A DNA stretch of 25,091 bases from Clostridiales bacterium (GCA_015055785.1 SVHQ01000008.1:1-25091); one strand, 5' to 3'; numbered from the stretch's first letter, positions 1 to 7,534 are shown. The notes: generated by a model from the letters alone, not told the origin. Numbers and translations are program-made.

Positions 1-704
1 TCAACGCGCTGATTCCTCGCGGCGGCGCAGGGCTCATTCGCGCCTGCGTGGAAAATGCAAAGGTGCCTTGTATTCAAACGGGCACGGGAATTTGCCACGT
101 ATACGTGGACAAGGACGCGAATTTGGAAAAGGCTCTTACCATTATCGAAAACGCCAAAACTTCCCGCCCCTCCGTTTGCAACGCCGAAGAAGTGTTGCTT
201 GTGCACGAAAATATCGCAAAAGAATTTTTGCCTAAATTATACGAACGTCTCTGCCTTATTCGCAAAGCACAAGAAAAACAGCCCGTCGAGCTTCGTTGCG
301 ACGCCCCTGCTTTCAAACTTCTCTCCTCTTTGCAAGAAGCGGAAAACTATGTAAAATTAGCTGGTGAACAAGATTTCGATACGGAATTTTTAAATTACAT
401 CTTGGCTGTAAAAATCCTTTCGAACGTGGAAGAAGCCATCGCGCATATCTCCGCGCATTCTACGGGACACAGCGATTGTATTGTCAGTGAAGATAGCGAC
501 GTTTGTGAACGTTTCGCACTTTGCGTGGACAGTGCGGCGGTGTATATCAATGCTTCCACCCGTTTCACTGACGGTGGCGAGTTTGGAAAAGGCTGTGAAA
601 TCGGCATTTCCACACAAAAACTACACGCGCGCGGGCCGATGGGTTTAACAGAGCTATGTTCGTATAAATATATCGTCAAAGGGACGGGGCAGATACGCGT
701 TTAA
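1..704 (+). CDS. proA: Gamma-glutamyl phosphate reductase (glutamate-5-semialdehyde dehydrogenase), C-terminal part
   Basis: This is the second enzyme of proline synthesis; it reduces L-glutamyl 5-phosphate to glutamate-5-semialdehyde with NADPH in the cytosol. The gene enters from the left edge, so only about 234 C-terminal codons are present (the family is usually 410-430 residues). The reading frame is open from base 3. It shows the [11 protein letters not shown] segment, then [16 protein letters not shown], which contains the conserved stretch near the nucleotide and substrate site, then [29 protein letters not shown] in two adjoining conserved blocks, and it ends in the family-typical [12 protein letters not shown]. 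proC follows 51 bases downstream on the same strand, as expected for a pro operon; proB is probably upstream, outside the window. The last codons form one copy of a short direct repeat described separately. Confidence 0.96.
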   Translation, partial: NALIPRGGAGLIRACVENAKVPCIQTGTGICHVYVDKDANLEKALTIIENAKTSRPSVCNAEEVLLVHENIAKEFLPKLYERLCLIRKAQEKQPVELRCDAPAFKLLSSLQEAENYVKLAGEQDFDTEFLNYILAVKILSNVEEAIAHISAHSTGHSDCIVSEDSDVCERFALCVDSAAVYINASTRFTDGGEFGKGCEIGISTQKLHARGPMGLTELCSYKYIVKGTGQIRV

Positions 705-738
705 TTTAAAATAGCATAGGCAGGTACGCGTTTAATTA
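688..738 (+). repeat. 20-bp direct repeat spanning the proA stop and the proA-proC gap
   Basis: Bases 688-707 and 719-738 match at 18 of 20 positions, sharing GGCAG-TACGCGTTTAATT with A or G at the variable position. The first copy encodes the last ProA residues (GQIRV) and the stop. The second would encode the same kind of ending but lies outside the gene. This looks like a local duplication of the gene end. The TACGCGTTTA core, read on the minus strand, resembles the left half of the dispersed CGTACATGGTACC motif. Confidence 0.6.
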
Positions 739-755
739 AGTAAAGGAGTATTTTT

Positions 756-1553
756 ATGAAATATACGTTAGGATTTATCGGTTGCGGAAACATGGGTGGC
801 GCTTTGGTGCAAGCCGCAGCAAAAACAATAGATGGCAAACAAATCGCTGTTTGTGATTTTGACAAGGCAAAAGTAGAAAAACTGCAAGCTTCGTGCGGCG
901 TTGTTCCCACCACGGGAAAGGATATTGCACAGAACGCACAGTTTGTCGTGCTTGCCGTCAAACCGCAAGTTATGCAAACGGCTGTCGCAGATTTTGCGGA
1001 AGAGTTACGCGCAAGAAAGGACGTCACCATTATCACAATGGCAGCAGGTTTGTCCATGCAAGCCATTCGCTCGTTTATCGGCACAGACTTGCCCATCATT
1101 CGCATTATGCCCAACACCCCCGTAGCCGTTGGCGCAGGTATGATTTTATACACCACGGCAGACGTTTGCGAAAAAACGGAAGAACAATTCCTTTCCGTCT
1201 TTAAAAAAGCAGGTTTATTTGATAAAATTCCCGAAGATAAAATCGACGCAGGTAGTGCTGTTTCAGGCTGTGGCCCTGCTTTTGTATATATGTTCGCCGA
1301 AGCCCTCGCAGACGGCGGCGTGGAATGTGGACTGCCGCGCGATAAGGCGATTACATACGCGGCACAGACCTTGCTTGGCGCAGCGGAAATGTTATTACAA
1401 AACGGCAATCCCGGCGCATTAAAGGACGCGGTTTGCTCCCCTGGCGGCACAACGATTGCAGGTGTGCACGCTTTGGAAAAAGCAGGTATGCGAAACGCCG
1501 CTATGGACGCGATAAACGCCGCCTACAATCGCACGTTGGAATTAAAAAAATAA
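756..1553 (+). CDS. proC: Pyrroline-5-carboxylate reductase
   Basis: This enzyme catalyses the last step of proline synthesis, the NAD(P)H-dependent reduction of 1-pyrroline-5-carboxylate to L-proline. The protein is 265 residues, the usual family length. It begins with the dinucleotide-binding loop GFIGCGNMGGAL (residues 6-17). It continues with MPNTPVAVGAG in the middle and ends with the C-terminal dimer and substrate-site signatures SGCGPAFVYMFAEALADGG and SPGGTTIAGVHALE. The ATG has an AAGGAG ribosome-binding site at suitable spacing. It lies just downstream of proA and is very probably co-transcribed with it. The stop codon is followed immediately by a hairpin element and an unusual hairpin-rich 3' region. 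Confidence 0.97.
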   Translation: MKYTLGFIGCGNMGGALVQAAAKTIDGKQIAVCDFDKAKVEKLQASCGVVPTTGKDIAQNAQFVVLAVKPQVMQTAVADFAEELRARKDVTIITMAAGLSMQAIRSFIGTDLPIIRIMPNTPVAVGAGMILYTTADVCEKTEEQFLSVFKKAGLFDKIPEDKIDAGSAVSGCGPAFVYMFAEALADGGVECGLPRDKAITYAAQTLLGAAEMLLQNGNPGALKDAVCSPGGTTIAGVHALEKAGMRNAAMDAINAAYNRTLELKK

Positions 1554-1564
1554 CCAGCGTTACG

Positions 1565-1603
1565 CCAACGTTCCGTTGGATTACGTCTTTCTGTCTTTCT
1601 AAT
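1565..1603 (+). repeat. Triloop-hairpin / CTTTCTRTCTTTC element, copy 1
   Basis: A perfect 6-bp hairpin (CCAACG, loop TTC, CGTTGG; 1565-1579) is followed by ATTACGT and the pyrimidine tract CTTTCTGTCTTTC. A partial second hairpin (CCAGCGTTACGC) directly precedes it, right after the proC stop. Related copies lie at 2375-2453 (minus strand) and 11978-12036. Against the 12005 copy the stem carries a compensatory A-T for G-C change, which suggests that an RNA or cruciform structure is conserved. Function unknown. Confidence 0.55.
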
Positions 1604-1830
1604 TCGGGACTATGCGCCGTGCCGTTCCCCAACAAGGGTCAAAGGACGAGTTGCCCGTTAAGAAAGGCATTGGTAATGCCTTTTAGGGACGAGATGAGTG
1701 AACGCATATGTTTGGGCGAACGGTGACCGAGAACAATGTTTACCTTACATTGTTCGAGAAGAATCCCTTGCGTGATATGGAGTGGAACTCCACGAAAAGT
1801 GAACTCCAAGAAAGCAAACGATAGTTTGCG
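1604..1830 (+). ncRNA. Candidate structured RNA or 3' UTR: array of hairpins downstream of proC
   Basis: No convincing gene lies here. The stretch holds several independent stem-loops: AAAGGCATT/AATGCCTTT with loop GGT (about 1661-1681), GAACAATGT/ACATTGTTC with a 7-base loop (about 1731-1756), a GGAGT/ACTCC hairpin near 1780-1792, and GCAAAC-GATA-GTTTGC (about 1814-1829). An AT-rich gap and then a strong terminator (1881-1910) follow, so the region could be the long 3' end of the proA-proC transcript or a separate small RNA. I recognise no tmRNA, RNase P, 6S or SRP signature. Assignment as RNA is an inference from hairpin density. Confidence 0.3.
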
Positions 1831-1880
1831 CTATATTATTTATCAAATTTGTTGAATTTAAATATACTTTTAAAAAAGGA

Positions 1881-1910
1881 AAAACCCGATGACGCTTGTC
1901 ATCGGGTTTT
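1881..1910 (+). terminator. Intrinsic terminator of the pro operon or hairpin-array transcript
   Basis: A perfect 13-bp stem (AAAACCCGATGAC, loop GCTT, GTCATCGGGTTTT) ends in a T run. The A run on the left arm makes it potentially bidirectional, serving the minus-strand gene ending at 1985 as well. Confidence 0.85.
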
Positions 1911-1984
1911 CCTTAGTTCGTTGGAGCTTTATTACTTCTAATAAATTAGGAATAATGTCTTATTTATTGCCGTTTTTATGGTTT

Positions 1985-2359
1985 TTATAACGGAATGCCT
2001 AAAAAATCTGCTTTATTTAACAAAAGTTCTCTCTTAAACAGCTCTGCGACAAATTTTCTTTTTTCTTGAAAGGTCGCTTTCTTTAAAATATGTTTCACGG
2101 TGAACACTCGATATTCTTTGGGGAACATTGTTTTCACGCTCGGAAAGAGATAAACGCCGTTTACAAAAGCCATCAAATGCACTTCATTTTCTCCTGAGGT
2201 TTCTCGCCAATCGAAATAATCGCGACCCTTTTTAAAGCGACAGACGTAGGTACAACTGCTATCCCCACCCTTTTCGTAAAAGTATTCGAACACAAACCCT
2301 CTTTCAAGAAAAGGCGTCATCAGCATTTTTATATCGTCTGCTATGGATTGTATATTCAT
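1985..2359 (-). CDS. Hypothetical protein, 124 residues
   Basis: I do not recognise this protein. The chosen start is the ATG at 2359 (MNIQSIADDIKML), because an AAGGA ribosome-binding site lies 8 bases upstream; the open frame extends further upstream, but that part overlaps a dispersed hairpin element and looks non-coding. The product is soluble with no signal peptide or membrane segment. A mixed alpha/beta start has the feature FVFEYFYEKGGDSSCTYVCRFKKG, and a basic helical end carries KKATFQEKRKFVAELFKRELLLNK. It follows alaS on the same strand after about 97 bases and could be read through from it. Its leader contains a copy of the hairpin/CTTTCTRTCTTTC element, which ends at CCCAACAAGG and so contributes the Shine-Dalgarno. 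Confidence 0.65.
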   Translation of the reverse strand: MNIQSIADDIKMLMTPFLERGFVFEYFYEKGGDSSCTYVCRFKKGRDYFDWRETSGENEVHLMAFVNGVYLFPSVKTMFPKEYRVFTVKHILKKATFQEKRKFVAELFKRELLLNKADFLGIPL

Positions 2360-2374
2360 AGGCATTTTCCTTGT

Positions 2375-2453
2375 TGGGAGTGCATTTTGTGGCTTCGCCA
2401 TAGACCGCTTACGCGGAACGGAAAGATAGAAAGGTGAAACACCCATTGGGTGT
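2375..2453 (-). repeat. Triloop-hairpin / CTTTCTATCTTTC element, copy 2
   Basis: Read on the minus strand, directly after the alaS stop, there is a 6-bp hairpin ACACCC-AAT-GGGTGT (2439-2453), a short spacer, CTTTCTATCTTTC, small hairpins CCGC-GTAA-GCGG and GGC-GAA-GCC, and CCCAACAAGG. The same order (hairpin, CTTTCTRTCTTTC, CTATG-CG, CCCAACAAGG) is seen after proC at 1565-1640. The hairpin sequence differs but the layout is kept. The last bases act as the ribosome-binding site of the 124-residue gene. Confidence 0.5.
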
Positions 2454-2455
2454 GG

Positions 2456-4285
2456 TTATTCGAGAATTGCCTTAATACGACGAATACCGCTGCCACAGCT
2501 CTGTTCTTTTTGAATCTTGAATTTACCAAGCTTACCCGTCGATTCTACGTGCGGTCCGCCGCAAATTTCTTTCGAGAAATCGCCGATGGTGTACGTTTTT
2601 ACCACTTCACCATACTTACTTTCAAACAAACCCGTAAAGCCCTCTGCTTTCGCTTCTTCCAAAGAAATTTCCTTCATCACAACAGGAATATCCTTTTGGA
2701 TAACTTCGTTTACCATGTCCTCTACAGCCTTGATTTGTTCGGCTGTCATGGGTTGGGGCAAATTGAAGTCGAAACGGAGTCTTTCTTCCGTGATGTTCGA
2801 ACCCTTTTGGTTTACGTCGGGCGAGCATACTTTCTTCAAAGCCGCATGCAACAAATGCGTTGCCGTATGCAAAGCCGTCGTCGCTTCTTTATGGTCTGCA
2901 AGCCCACATTCAAACTTACCTTCGCTGCCTGCACGGCTCTTACTTTGATGTTCTTCAAACGCCGCTTTATAACCGTCAATATCCACGGTGAGCCCACGTT
3001 CCTTTGCCATTTCGTCCGTGATTTCCACAGGGAAACCATACGTATCGTACAAACGGAACGCCTGCTTGCCGTTAATCACCATTTCCGGCACAAAATCGGG
3101 GTTTTGCTGCGCCATGAATGCATTTTTACGTTCAATGCCGTTGACACATTTTTCAAATTCTTTCAAGCCTTGTTGTAAGGTCTTGGTGAATTTTGCTTCT
3201 TCTTTATTCAATTCTTCCGCAATCTTTTCGCGGTTGATGTTGAGTTCGGGATATACGTCCTTATAATATTCAATGAACGACTGAGAAATCTTCGCAAGAC
3301 TACCTTCGGGAAGCTCGATTTTTCTTCCATAACGCACCGCTCTACGAATGATACGGCGAAGAATATAGCCTTGGTCGGTATTCGAGGGTACGATGCCCTT
3401 TTCATCACCAAGCATAAAGGTAGCCGTACGGCAATGATCAAGCAATACGCGGAAAGATTTCGTTGTTTCCTCGTTATCATCGTAGTTCTTGCCCGTCAAT
3501 TGCGCAATCACTTTGATAGCATTTTCGAAAATATCCGTTTCATATACGCTGGATTTACCGTTCAACACGCAAAGCGCACGTTCCAAACCCATACCCGTAT
3601 CTACGTTCTTTTGGGACAATTCCACAAAACTGCCGTCCGCCTGCTTGTTAAAGCGCATGAATACGTCGTTCCAAATTTCCAAGAATGCGCCGCAGTTACA
3701 ATCAGGGTTACACGTAGGCGAACATTTTTCTTTACGAATCACGAACATTTCCGTATCCGTACCGCAAGGTCCCGTCAAACCAGCAGGCCCCCACCAGTTA
3801 TTTTCACGAGGCATGAAATAAATATTTTCTTTCTTAATCCCTGCTTTTTCCCAAAGGGCAGCCGCTTCGTCATCACGAGGCAACGTATCGTCACCGCCAA
3901 ATACCGTTACAGCCAGCTTGTCCGAGGGAATCCCCAAGTAATCGGCGCCCGTCAAAAATTCATAGCTCCAAGGAATCATCTCTTCCTTGAAATAATCCCC
4001 AAGCGACCAGTTACCAAGCATTTCAAAAAACGTACAGTGTCTTTCGTCACCCACGTCGTCGATATCGCCCGTACGAACGCACTTTTGCACGTCTGTAAGG
4101 CGCTTGCCTGCAGGGTGCTTTTCACCAAGCAAATAAGGCACCAGCGGATGCATACCCGCCGTTGTGAACAAAACGGTGGGATCGTTTTCGGGAATCAAGG
4201 AAGCGGAAGGAATTACTTTATGTCCGCGGTCCTTAAAGAAATTAAGATACATTTCACGCAAGGATTGTCCTGTATATGTTTTCAT
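2456..4285 (-). CDS. alaS: Alanyl-tRNA synthetase, short form without the C-terminal C-Ala domain
   Basis: It charges tRNA-Ala with alanine in the cytosol. The 609-residue protein starts at MKTYTGQSLREMYLNFF; GAGGAAA lies just upstream, and the open frame before it is not needed. The N-terminal half is the class II catalytic core (SASLIPENDPTVLFTTAGMHPLVPYLLG; RTGDIDDVGDERHCTFFEMLGNWSLGDYFKEE), with a Cys-rich CSPTCNPDCNCG insertion before FLEIWNDVFMRF. The tRNA-recognition region follows. The editing domain has the zinc ligands H473 and H477 (HTATH) and C575 and H579 (CGGPH; Pro where Thr is usual). The protein stops at residue 609, whereas the classical enzyme has about 870-880 residues; the whole C-Ala/DHHA1 region is absent. 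From general knowledge such short enzymes occur in some Clostridia and in candidate-phyla bacteria, so this is a natural form rather than a broken gene. It has its own promoter. Confidence 0.94.
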   Translation of the reverse strand: MKTYTGQSLREMYLNFFKDRGHKVIPSASLIPENDPTVLFTTAGMHPLVPYLLGEKHPAGKRLTDVQKCVRTGDIDDVGDERHCTFFEMLGNWSLGDYFKEEMIPWSYEFLTGADYLGIPSDKLAVTVFGGDDTLPRDDEAAALWEKAGIKKENIYFMPRENNWWGPAGLTGPCGTDTEMFVIRKEKCSPTCNPDCNCGAFLEIWNDVFMRFNKQADGSFVELSQKNVDTGMGLERALCVLNGKSSVYETDIFENAIKVIAQLTGKNYDDNEETTKSFRVLLDHCRTATFMLGDEKGIVPSNTDQGYILRRIIRRAVRYGRKIELPEGSLAKISQSFIEYYKDVYPELNINREKIAEELNKEEAKFTKTLQQGLKEFEKCVNGIERKNAFMAQQNPDFVPEMVINGKQAFRLYDTYGFPVEITDEMAKERGLTVDIDGYKAAFEEHQSKSRAGSEGKFECGLADHKEATTALHTATHLLHAALKKVCSPDVNQKGSNITEERLRFDFNLPQPMTAEQIKAVEDMVNEVIQKDIPVVMKEISLEEAKAEGFTGLFESKYGEVVKTYTIGDFSKEICGGPHVESTGKLGKFKIQKEQSCGSGIRRIKAILE

Positions 4286-4374
4286 ATATTTTCCTCTATG
4301 GTTTGAAATCTTTTTAATTTTACCTGTTAAAACAGAAAAGTAAAAACTACCCCTTTTATAAGGTATCATTCTAC

Positions 4375-4403
4375 ATTATATATATTTAACCCGTCTTTGT
4401 CAA
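4375..4403 (-). promoter_or_regulatory. Consensus sigma-A promoter of alaS
   Basis: On the minus strand the boxes are TTGACA (4398-4403), a 17-base spacer and TATAAT (4375-4380), both perfect. The start point falls near 4368, giving a leader of about 85 bases. I saw no T-box signature in that leader. It separates alaS transcription from the upstream cysE-cysS unit. Confidence 0.85.
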
Positions 4404-4433
4404 GCATTCCTAAGCTTTTCTCACGAATTCACG

Positions 4434-5882
4434 TTAAATTTTCGTCAATTCATAGCCCGTTTTGCTATCTTTTACGGCATAACCCATCTCCGCGAGCTTG
4501 TTTCTCAGCTCGTCGCTCGTCGCCCAATCGCGTGCTGTTCTCGCCGCCCAACGTTCTTCCGCAATCGCCGTTACTTCCGCAGGAATATCCACTGCGTTTG
4601 CTTTGTCGTACCATTCCACGTATTCCTTAGCAGGCTTTCTAAACAAGCCCAAAAGGGAATAGGTCTTTCTAATTTGTGCCACAGCGGAAAGTGCCATGAA
4701 CATACTGCTTGTGTTGCTTTCCACAAGCCACTTTTTGATGTCTTTGAAATATCCAAACAAGTTGGAAAGGGCAAGCGCCGTGTTGAAATCATCGCTCATG
4801 CAAGCGTTAAATTCGTCGTCGATTTTTTGCGCATAATCCGCTGCGCGCTGCACATCCTCTCCGTCAATCGAAAGCTCCATGCCCTTGAATTTAAACATAA
4901 CGCTGTCTACCACCGCTATCAAGGAATAAAATTCATATAAATGCTTTTCAGCTTCGGGGAACAAATCGTCTGTGATATTGATGTCGTTTCTGTAATTCGT
5001 CTGCAAAAGGGCAAATTTCACCGCTTCATCGGAATATTTCTCCAACAAATCAGCCAAAAGCAAGCTGTTACCAAGCGATTTGCTCATCTTTTGACCGTTT
5101 ACTTTAATCAAACCGTTATGCGTCCAATATTGCACAAACTGTTTGCCCGTCAACGCTTCCGTTTGCGCGATTTCGTTTTCATGGTGCGGGAAGATAAGGT
5201 CTCTACCGCCGCCGTGGATATCGATTTGGTCACCAAACGCCGCGCGGTTCATGGCAGAACATTCGATATGCCAACCAGGTCTACCCTGTCCCCAAGGGGA
5301 TTCCCAATAAATTTCGCCCGGTTTTGCGCTCTTCCAAAGCGCAAAGTCGTAAGCGTTTTTCTTCTCGTCATCGTTATCCACACGCACTCCGTCAAGCGCG
5401 TCTTCAATGTTACGATTGGAAAGTTTGCCATACCCAGGGAAGGATTCAACGTCAAAATATACGTCGCCGTTCTTCGTTGCGTATGCATGACCCTTTTCAA
5501 TCAACGTGGAAACAAATTCAATGATATTCTCGATATTTTGCGTAGCTTTCAACCATACGTCAGGGTCATCTACGTGGAATTTTGCCATGATTTCATTGAT
5601 ATTTTCTATCATTTTTGCCGCATATTCATCTGCGGGAATGCCCGTTTCATGCGATTTTGCAATAATTTTATCATCTACGTCCGTGTAGTTTCTCGCATAC
5701 GTCACGTCGTAACCTAATTTTTTCAGATATTTACGCATAATATCATAAATAAGAGCCTGATATCCATGCCCAATATGTGCTTCCCCCGACACCGTAATGC
5801 CGCAAGCGTACATTTTTACTTTCCCCTCTTCTAAGGGTTTAAATTCTTCTTTTTTTCTCGTGTAAGTGTTATAAATTTTCAT
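4434..5882 (-). CDS. cysS: Cysteinyl-tRNA synthetase
   Basis: This class I synthetase charges tRNA-Cys. It is 482 residues (family about 460-480). It has the HIGH motif at residues 36-39, KMSKS at 265-269, and the zinc ligands that make the enzyme cysteine-specific: C27 (MYACGIT), C208 (HIECSAMN), H233 and E237 (FPHHENE). These positions are nearly identical to those known for the E. coli enzyme. The C-terminus holds the helical anticodon region with ARTARDWATSDELRNKLAEMGY, typical for the family. The gene lies 48 bases downstream of cysE on the same strand, with GAGGAGAAT as ribosome-binding site. Both genes are likely controlled by the Cys T-box upstream of cysE. The gap between them carries one copy of the CGTACATGGTA motif. 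Confidence 0.97.
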   Translation of the reverse strand: MKIYNTYTRKKEEFKPLEEGKVKMYACGITVSGEAHIGHGYQALIYDIMRKYLKKLGYDVTYARNYTDVDDKIIAKSHETGIPADEYAAKMIENINEIMAKFHVDDPDVWLKATQNIENIIEFVSTLIEKGHAYATKNGDVYFDVESFPGYGKLSNRNIEDALDGVRVDNDDEKKNAYDFALWKSAKPGEIYWESPWGQGRPGWHIECSAMNRAAFGDQIDIHGGGRDLIFPHHENEIAQTEALTGKQFVQYWTHNGLIKVNGQKMSKSLGNSLLLADLLEKYSDEAVKFALLQTNYRNDINITDDLFPEAEKHLYEFYSLIAVVDSVMFKFKGMELSIDGEDVQRAADYAQKIDDEFNACMSDDFNTALALSNLFGYFKDIKKWLVESNTSSMFMALSAVAQIRKTYSLLGLFRKPAKEYVEWYDKANAVDIPAEVTAIAEERWAARTARDWATSDELRNKLAEMGYAVKDSKTGYELTKI

Positions 5883-5905
5883 AGAATTTCATTCTCCTCT
5901 TTATA

Positions 5906-5928
5906 TTCAACTCGTACATGGTATACCC
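5906..5928 (+). repeat. Dispersed CGTACATGGTA motif, copy 1
   Basis: This copy reads TTCAACTCGTACATGGTATA and lies in the cysE-cysS gap. Related copies start at 7658, 10341, 21860 and 21890, all written in the plus direction. It shares 17 consecutive bases (TCAACTCGTACATGGTA) with the copy at 10341, far beyond chance in a window of this size. Function unknown. Confidence 0.6.
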
Positions 5929-5930
5929 AT

Positions 5931-6587
5931 TTATTGTTTTTTGCCGCTACGCTGTTCCTCTGCAATCCGCGCTTTTTCCTTTGCACGTTCTTCCTCTTCA
6001 TGATCGATTTCGGCATTCAATGCTTTAACAGCGATAATTCCAGAATGTGCCTTATTTTCCGTTTCTGGTTCTCGAATGCGCACGATACGCCCCGGAACAC
6101 CTACGACCGTGGCATACGGCGGCACTTCCTTCAACACCACCGCGCCTGCACCGATTTTCGCACCTTTCCCGACCGTGAAGCCGCCAAGTATCTTCGCACC
6201 TGCGGAAAGCGTCACGTTTTCCATAATGGTGGGATGGCGTTTGCCGCGTTCCTTGCCCGTACCGCCAAGGGTAACGCCTTGGTAAATCACCGTTCCCTTA
6301 TGCACCTCTGCCGTTTCCCCAATAACAACGCCACTGCCGTGGTCGATAAACACACCGCCGTCGATTTTTGCCGCAGGGTGAATTTCAATACCCGTAAAAA
6401 ATCGCGCCAACTGACTGATGATACGCGCCAATAATTTTAATTTTATTTTTTGGAAAAAATATGCCACACGATGCCACGATAAGGCATGCACCCCCGCATA
6501 CGTCAACCATATTTCAAAGGAATTGCGCGCAGCTGGGTCGTTCAATTTTGCCGCTTTAATGTCCTCTCTGAGGTTTTTAAACCACAT
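5931..6587 (-). CDS. cysE: Serine O-acetyltransferase
   Basis: It transfers acetyl from acetyl-CoA to L-serine, giving O-acetylserine, the committed precursor of cysteine. The protein is 218 residues, the shorter Firmicute-type form. An N-terminal helical part (WLTYAGVHALSWHRVAYFF) precedes the left-handed beta-helix built from hexapeptide repeats (IEIHPAAKIDGGVFIDHGSGVVIGETAEV, VTLGGTGKERGKRHPTI, VTLSAGAKILGGFTVGKGAKIGAGAVV). The DHG and RHP motifs carry the catalytic Asp and His. The last 35 residues are a charged Glu/Lys-rich helix, longer than usual. The start has AAGGGGGTG at good spacing. It is the first gene of the cysE-cysS unit and sits directly under a T-box leader specific for cysteine, coupling cysteine synthesis and charging. 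Confidence 0.96.
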   Translation of the reverse strand: MWFKNLREDIKAAKLNDPAARNSFEIWLTYAGVHALSWHRVAYFFQKIKLKLLARIISQLARFFTGIEIHPAAKIDGGVFIDHGSGVVIGETAEVHKGTVIYQGVTLGGTGKERGKRHPTIMENVTLSAGAKILGGFTVGKGAKIGAGAVVLKEVPPYATVVGVPGRIVRIREPETENKAHSGIIAVKALNAEIDHEEEERAKEKARIAEEQRSGKKQ

Positions 6588-6616
6588 GATGGCACCCCCT
6601 TTAATTATATCTGTCT

Positions 6617-6866
6617 AAAAAAATACCCCACCTTTACATTATATAAAGGCGAGGTTAAACGCTGTTCCACTTTATTTTAGAAAAACCCAAAGGATTTTTC
6701 CCTCGTATGCCCGATAACGGTGGCCACCGCAGAGGATTAGTCTGTCCTGATAACGCAAAAACGCACTTTCACCGCCTTTAAAACATAGCGCACTTTCAGC
6801 CTATGGCGCGCTTCTCTGTTCCGTTTTTATCTTCGGTTACTCTTTTCTTGCTCGGATATTCAATTT
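6617..6866 (-). promoter_or_regulatory. T-box riboswitch leader, probably cysteine-specific
   Basis: The leader runs on the minus strand between a promoter and cysE. It contains the T-box core AAAGTGGAACAGCG (6660-6673), a clear match to the family consensus AGGGTGGNACCGCG. The discriminator-pairing bases are TGGA, which pair with a tRNA ending UCCA; tRNA-Cys has U at position 73. Downstream lies a terminator (CCTCGCCTTT/AAAGGTGGGG, 6626-6654, then a T run). The core's 3' side overlaps the terminator's 5' arm, so antiterminator and terminator are mutually exclusive. The Stem I region has AGAGAAG and GGCTGAAAG-type signatures and TGC triplets that can serve as the Cys specifier; which TGC is used is not certain. 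Uncharged tRNA-Cys should allow cysE-cysS transcription. Confidence 0.88.
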
Positions 6867-6872
6867 TTATAT

Positions 6873-6901
6873 ATTATAGCAGTTCCGCCATAAAAAAGCA
6901 A
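6873..6901 (-). promoter_or_regulatory. Promoter of the T-box/cysE-cysS transcript
   Basis: On the minus strand TTGCTT (6896-6901), a 17-base spacer and TATAAT (6873-6878). The predicted start near 6866 leaves a leader of about 280 bases, which fits a full T-box. Confidence 0.75.
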
Positions 6902-6907
6902 GCATTT

Positions 6908-7534
6908 TTAAGCGATAAATAAATTGCTCACCTTATATTCCGCCAAAGCCGCGTCTATCATGCCGCGATTATACACTTTTTGTTGCAATAAATACGCTAT
7001 AACAACGTCTTTTACTTCCGTGTAATCAAACTCTACATTGCAAAGTGCTAAAAGCTGCTTTGTGTCCTCATAGGAAAGATTTAAGCTCAGTGCCAAAGAG
7101 AAAATTAAATTTTTGGTGGGTTGATAAATTCCCTTTATAATCCCCGTCTTTATTTCTTCCTCAATATTCAAACCGTTAAACGCTTCCTCAACGGAAATAT
7201 TATATTTCGTCAACACGATTTTGAAATTTTTAATGAAAGCGTACTTATTGAATACATTTTTAATACGTGAAAAGAAACCGATGGGTTGAAATGAAAAAGA
7301 AAAGGTCTTGTCCACCATTTGCTTTTTCAACGCCAATAATAACTCGTCTTTCTTTTCCTGCAAGGCAAGCCGCATGGTATTCGCCGGCAATGTATAGCCA
7401 TACGTTCTGCCGTCTTCACGAATTTTCGTCGCCTGCATTACGGGCATACGATAATCGGGCAATATACATATTTTATCATAGTTTGCGTACTTTTCACAAA
7501 AAAATGCGTCTAAATCAGCAATAAAATCGTACAT
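6908..7534 (-). CDS. Hypothetical soluble protein, 208 residues, helical C-terminal domain
   Basis: No function is assigned. The start is ATG 7534 (MYDFIADLDAFFCEKY), with AGAGGGA 6-7 bases upstream; a longer open frame reaches 7618 but has no ribosome-binding site. No signal peptide or membrane segment is seen. The N-terminal two thirds are mixed and charged, with ALQEKKDELLLALKKQMVDKTFSFSFQPIGFFSR. The last 80 or so residues are a helical domain (LIFSLALSLNLSYEDTKQLLALCN, then KDVVIAYLLQQKVYNRGMIDAALAEY). From memory this pattern resembles a helical module found at the C-terminus of various Firmicute signalling or macro-domain proteins; I cannot confirm that here. Its end lies just beyond the cys promoter, so cysE-cysS transcription is initiated independently. 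Confidence 0.75.
   Translation of the reverse strand: MYDFIADLDAFFCEKYANYDKICILPDYRMPVMQATKIREDGRTYGYTLPANTMRLALQEKKDELLLALKKQMVDKTFSFSFQPIGFFSRIKNVFNKYAFIKNFKIVLTKYNISVEEAFNGLNIEEEIKTGIIKGIYQPTKNLIFSLALSLNLSYEDTKQLLALCNVEFDYTEVKDVVIAYLLQQKVYNRGMIDAALAEYKVSNLFIA

Noticed and set aside
701..1450. Long antisense open frame opposite proC
   Set aside because: It lies entirely against a clear proC and has no family features; it is a shadow of the codon pattern.
1554..1830. tmRNA, RNase P RNA or 6S RNA downstream of proC
   Set aside because: None of the diagnostic conserved sequences of these RNAs is present, so only an unclassified candidate is reported.
1604..1910. CRISPR array
   Set aside because: The hairpins differ in sequence and spacing; no regular direct repeats with unique spacers and no cas genes are present.
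2450..4306. Plus-strand open frames opposite alaS (242 and 311 codons)
   Set aside because: They are rich in Phe, Arg and His as reverse-strand shadows usually are, and alaS on the other strand is unambiguous.
4286..4370. T-box leader before alaS
   Set aside because: The leader is only about 85 bases and lacks a TGGNACC core or terminator.
4941..5717. 258-codon open frame opposite cysS
   Set aside because: It overlaps the well-supported cysS catalytic core and has no recognisable domain.
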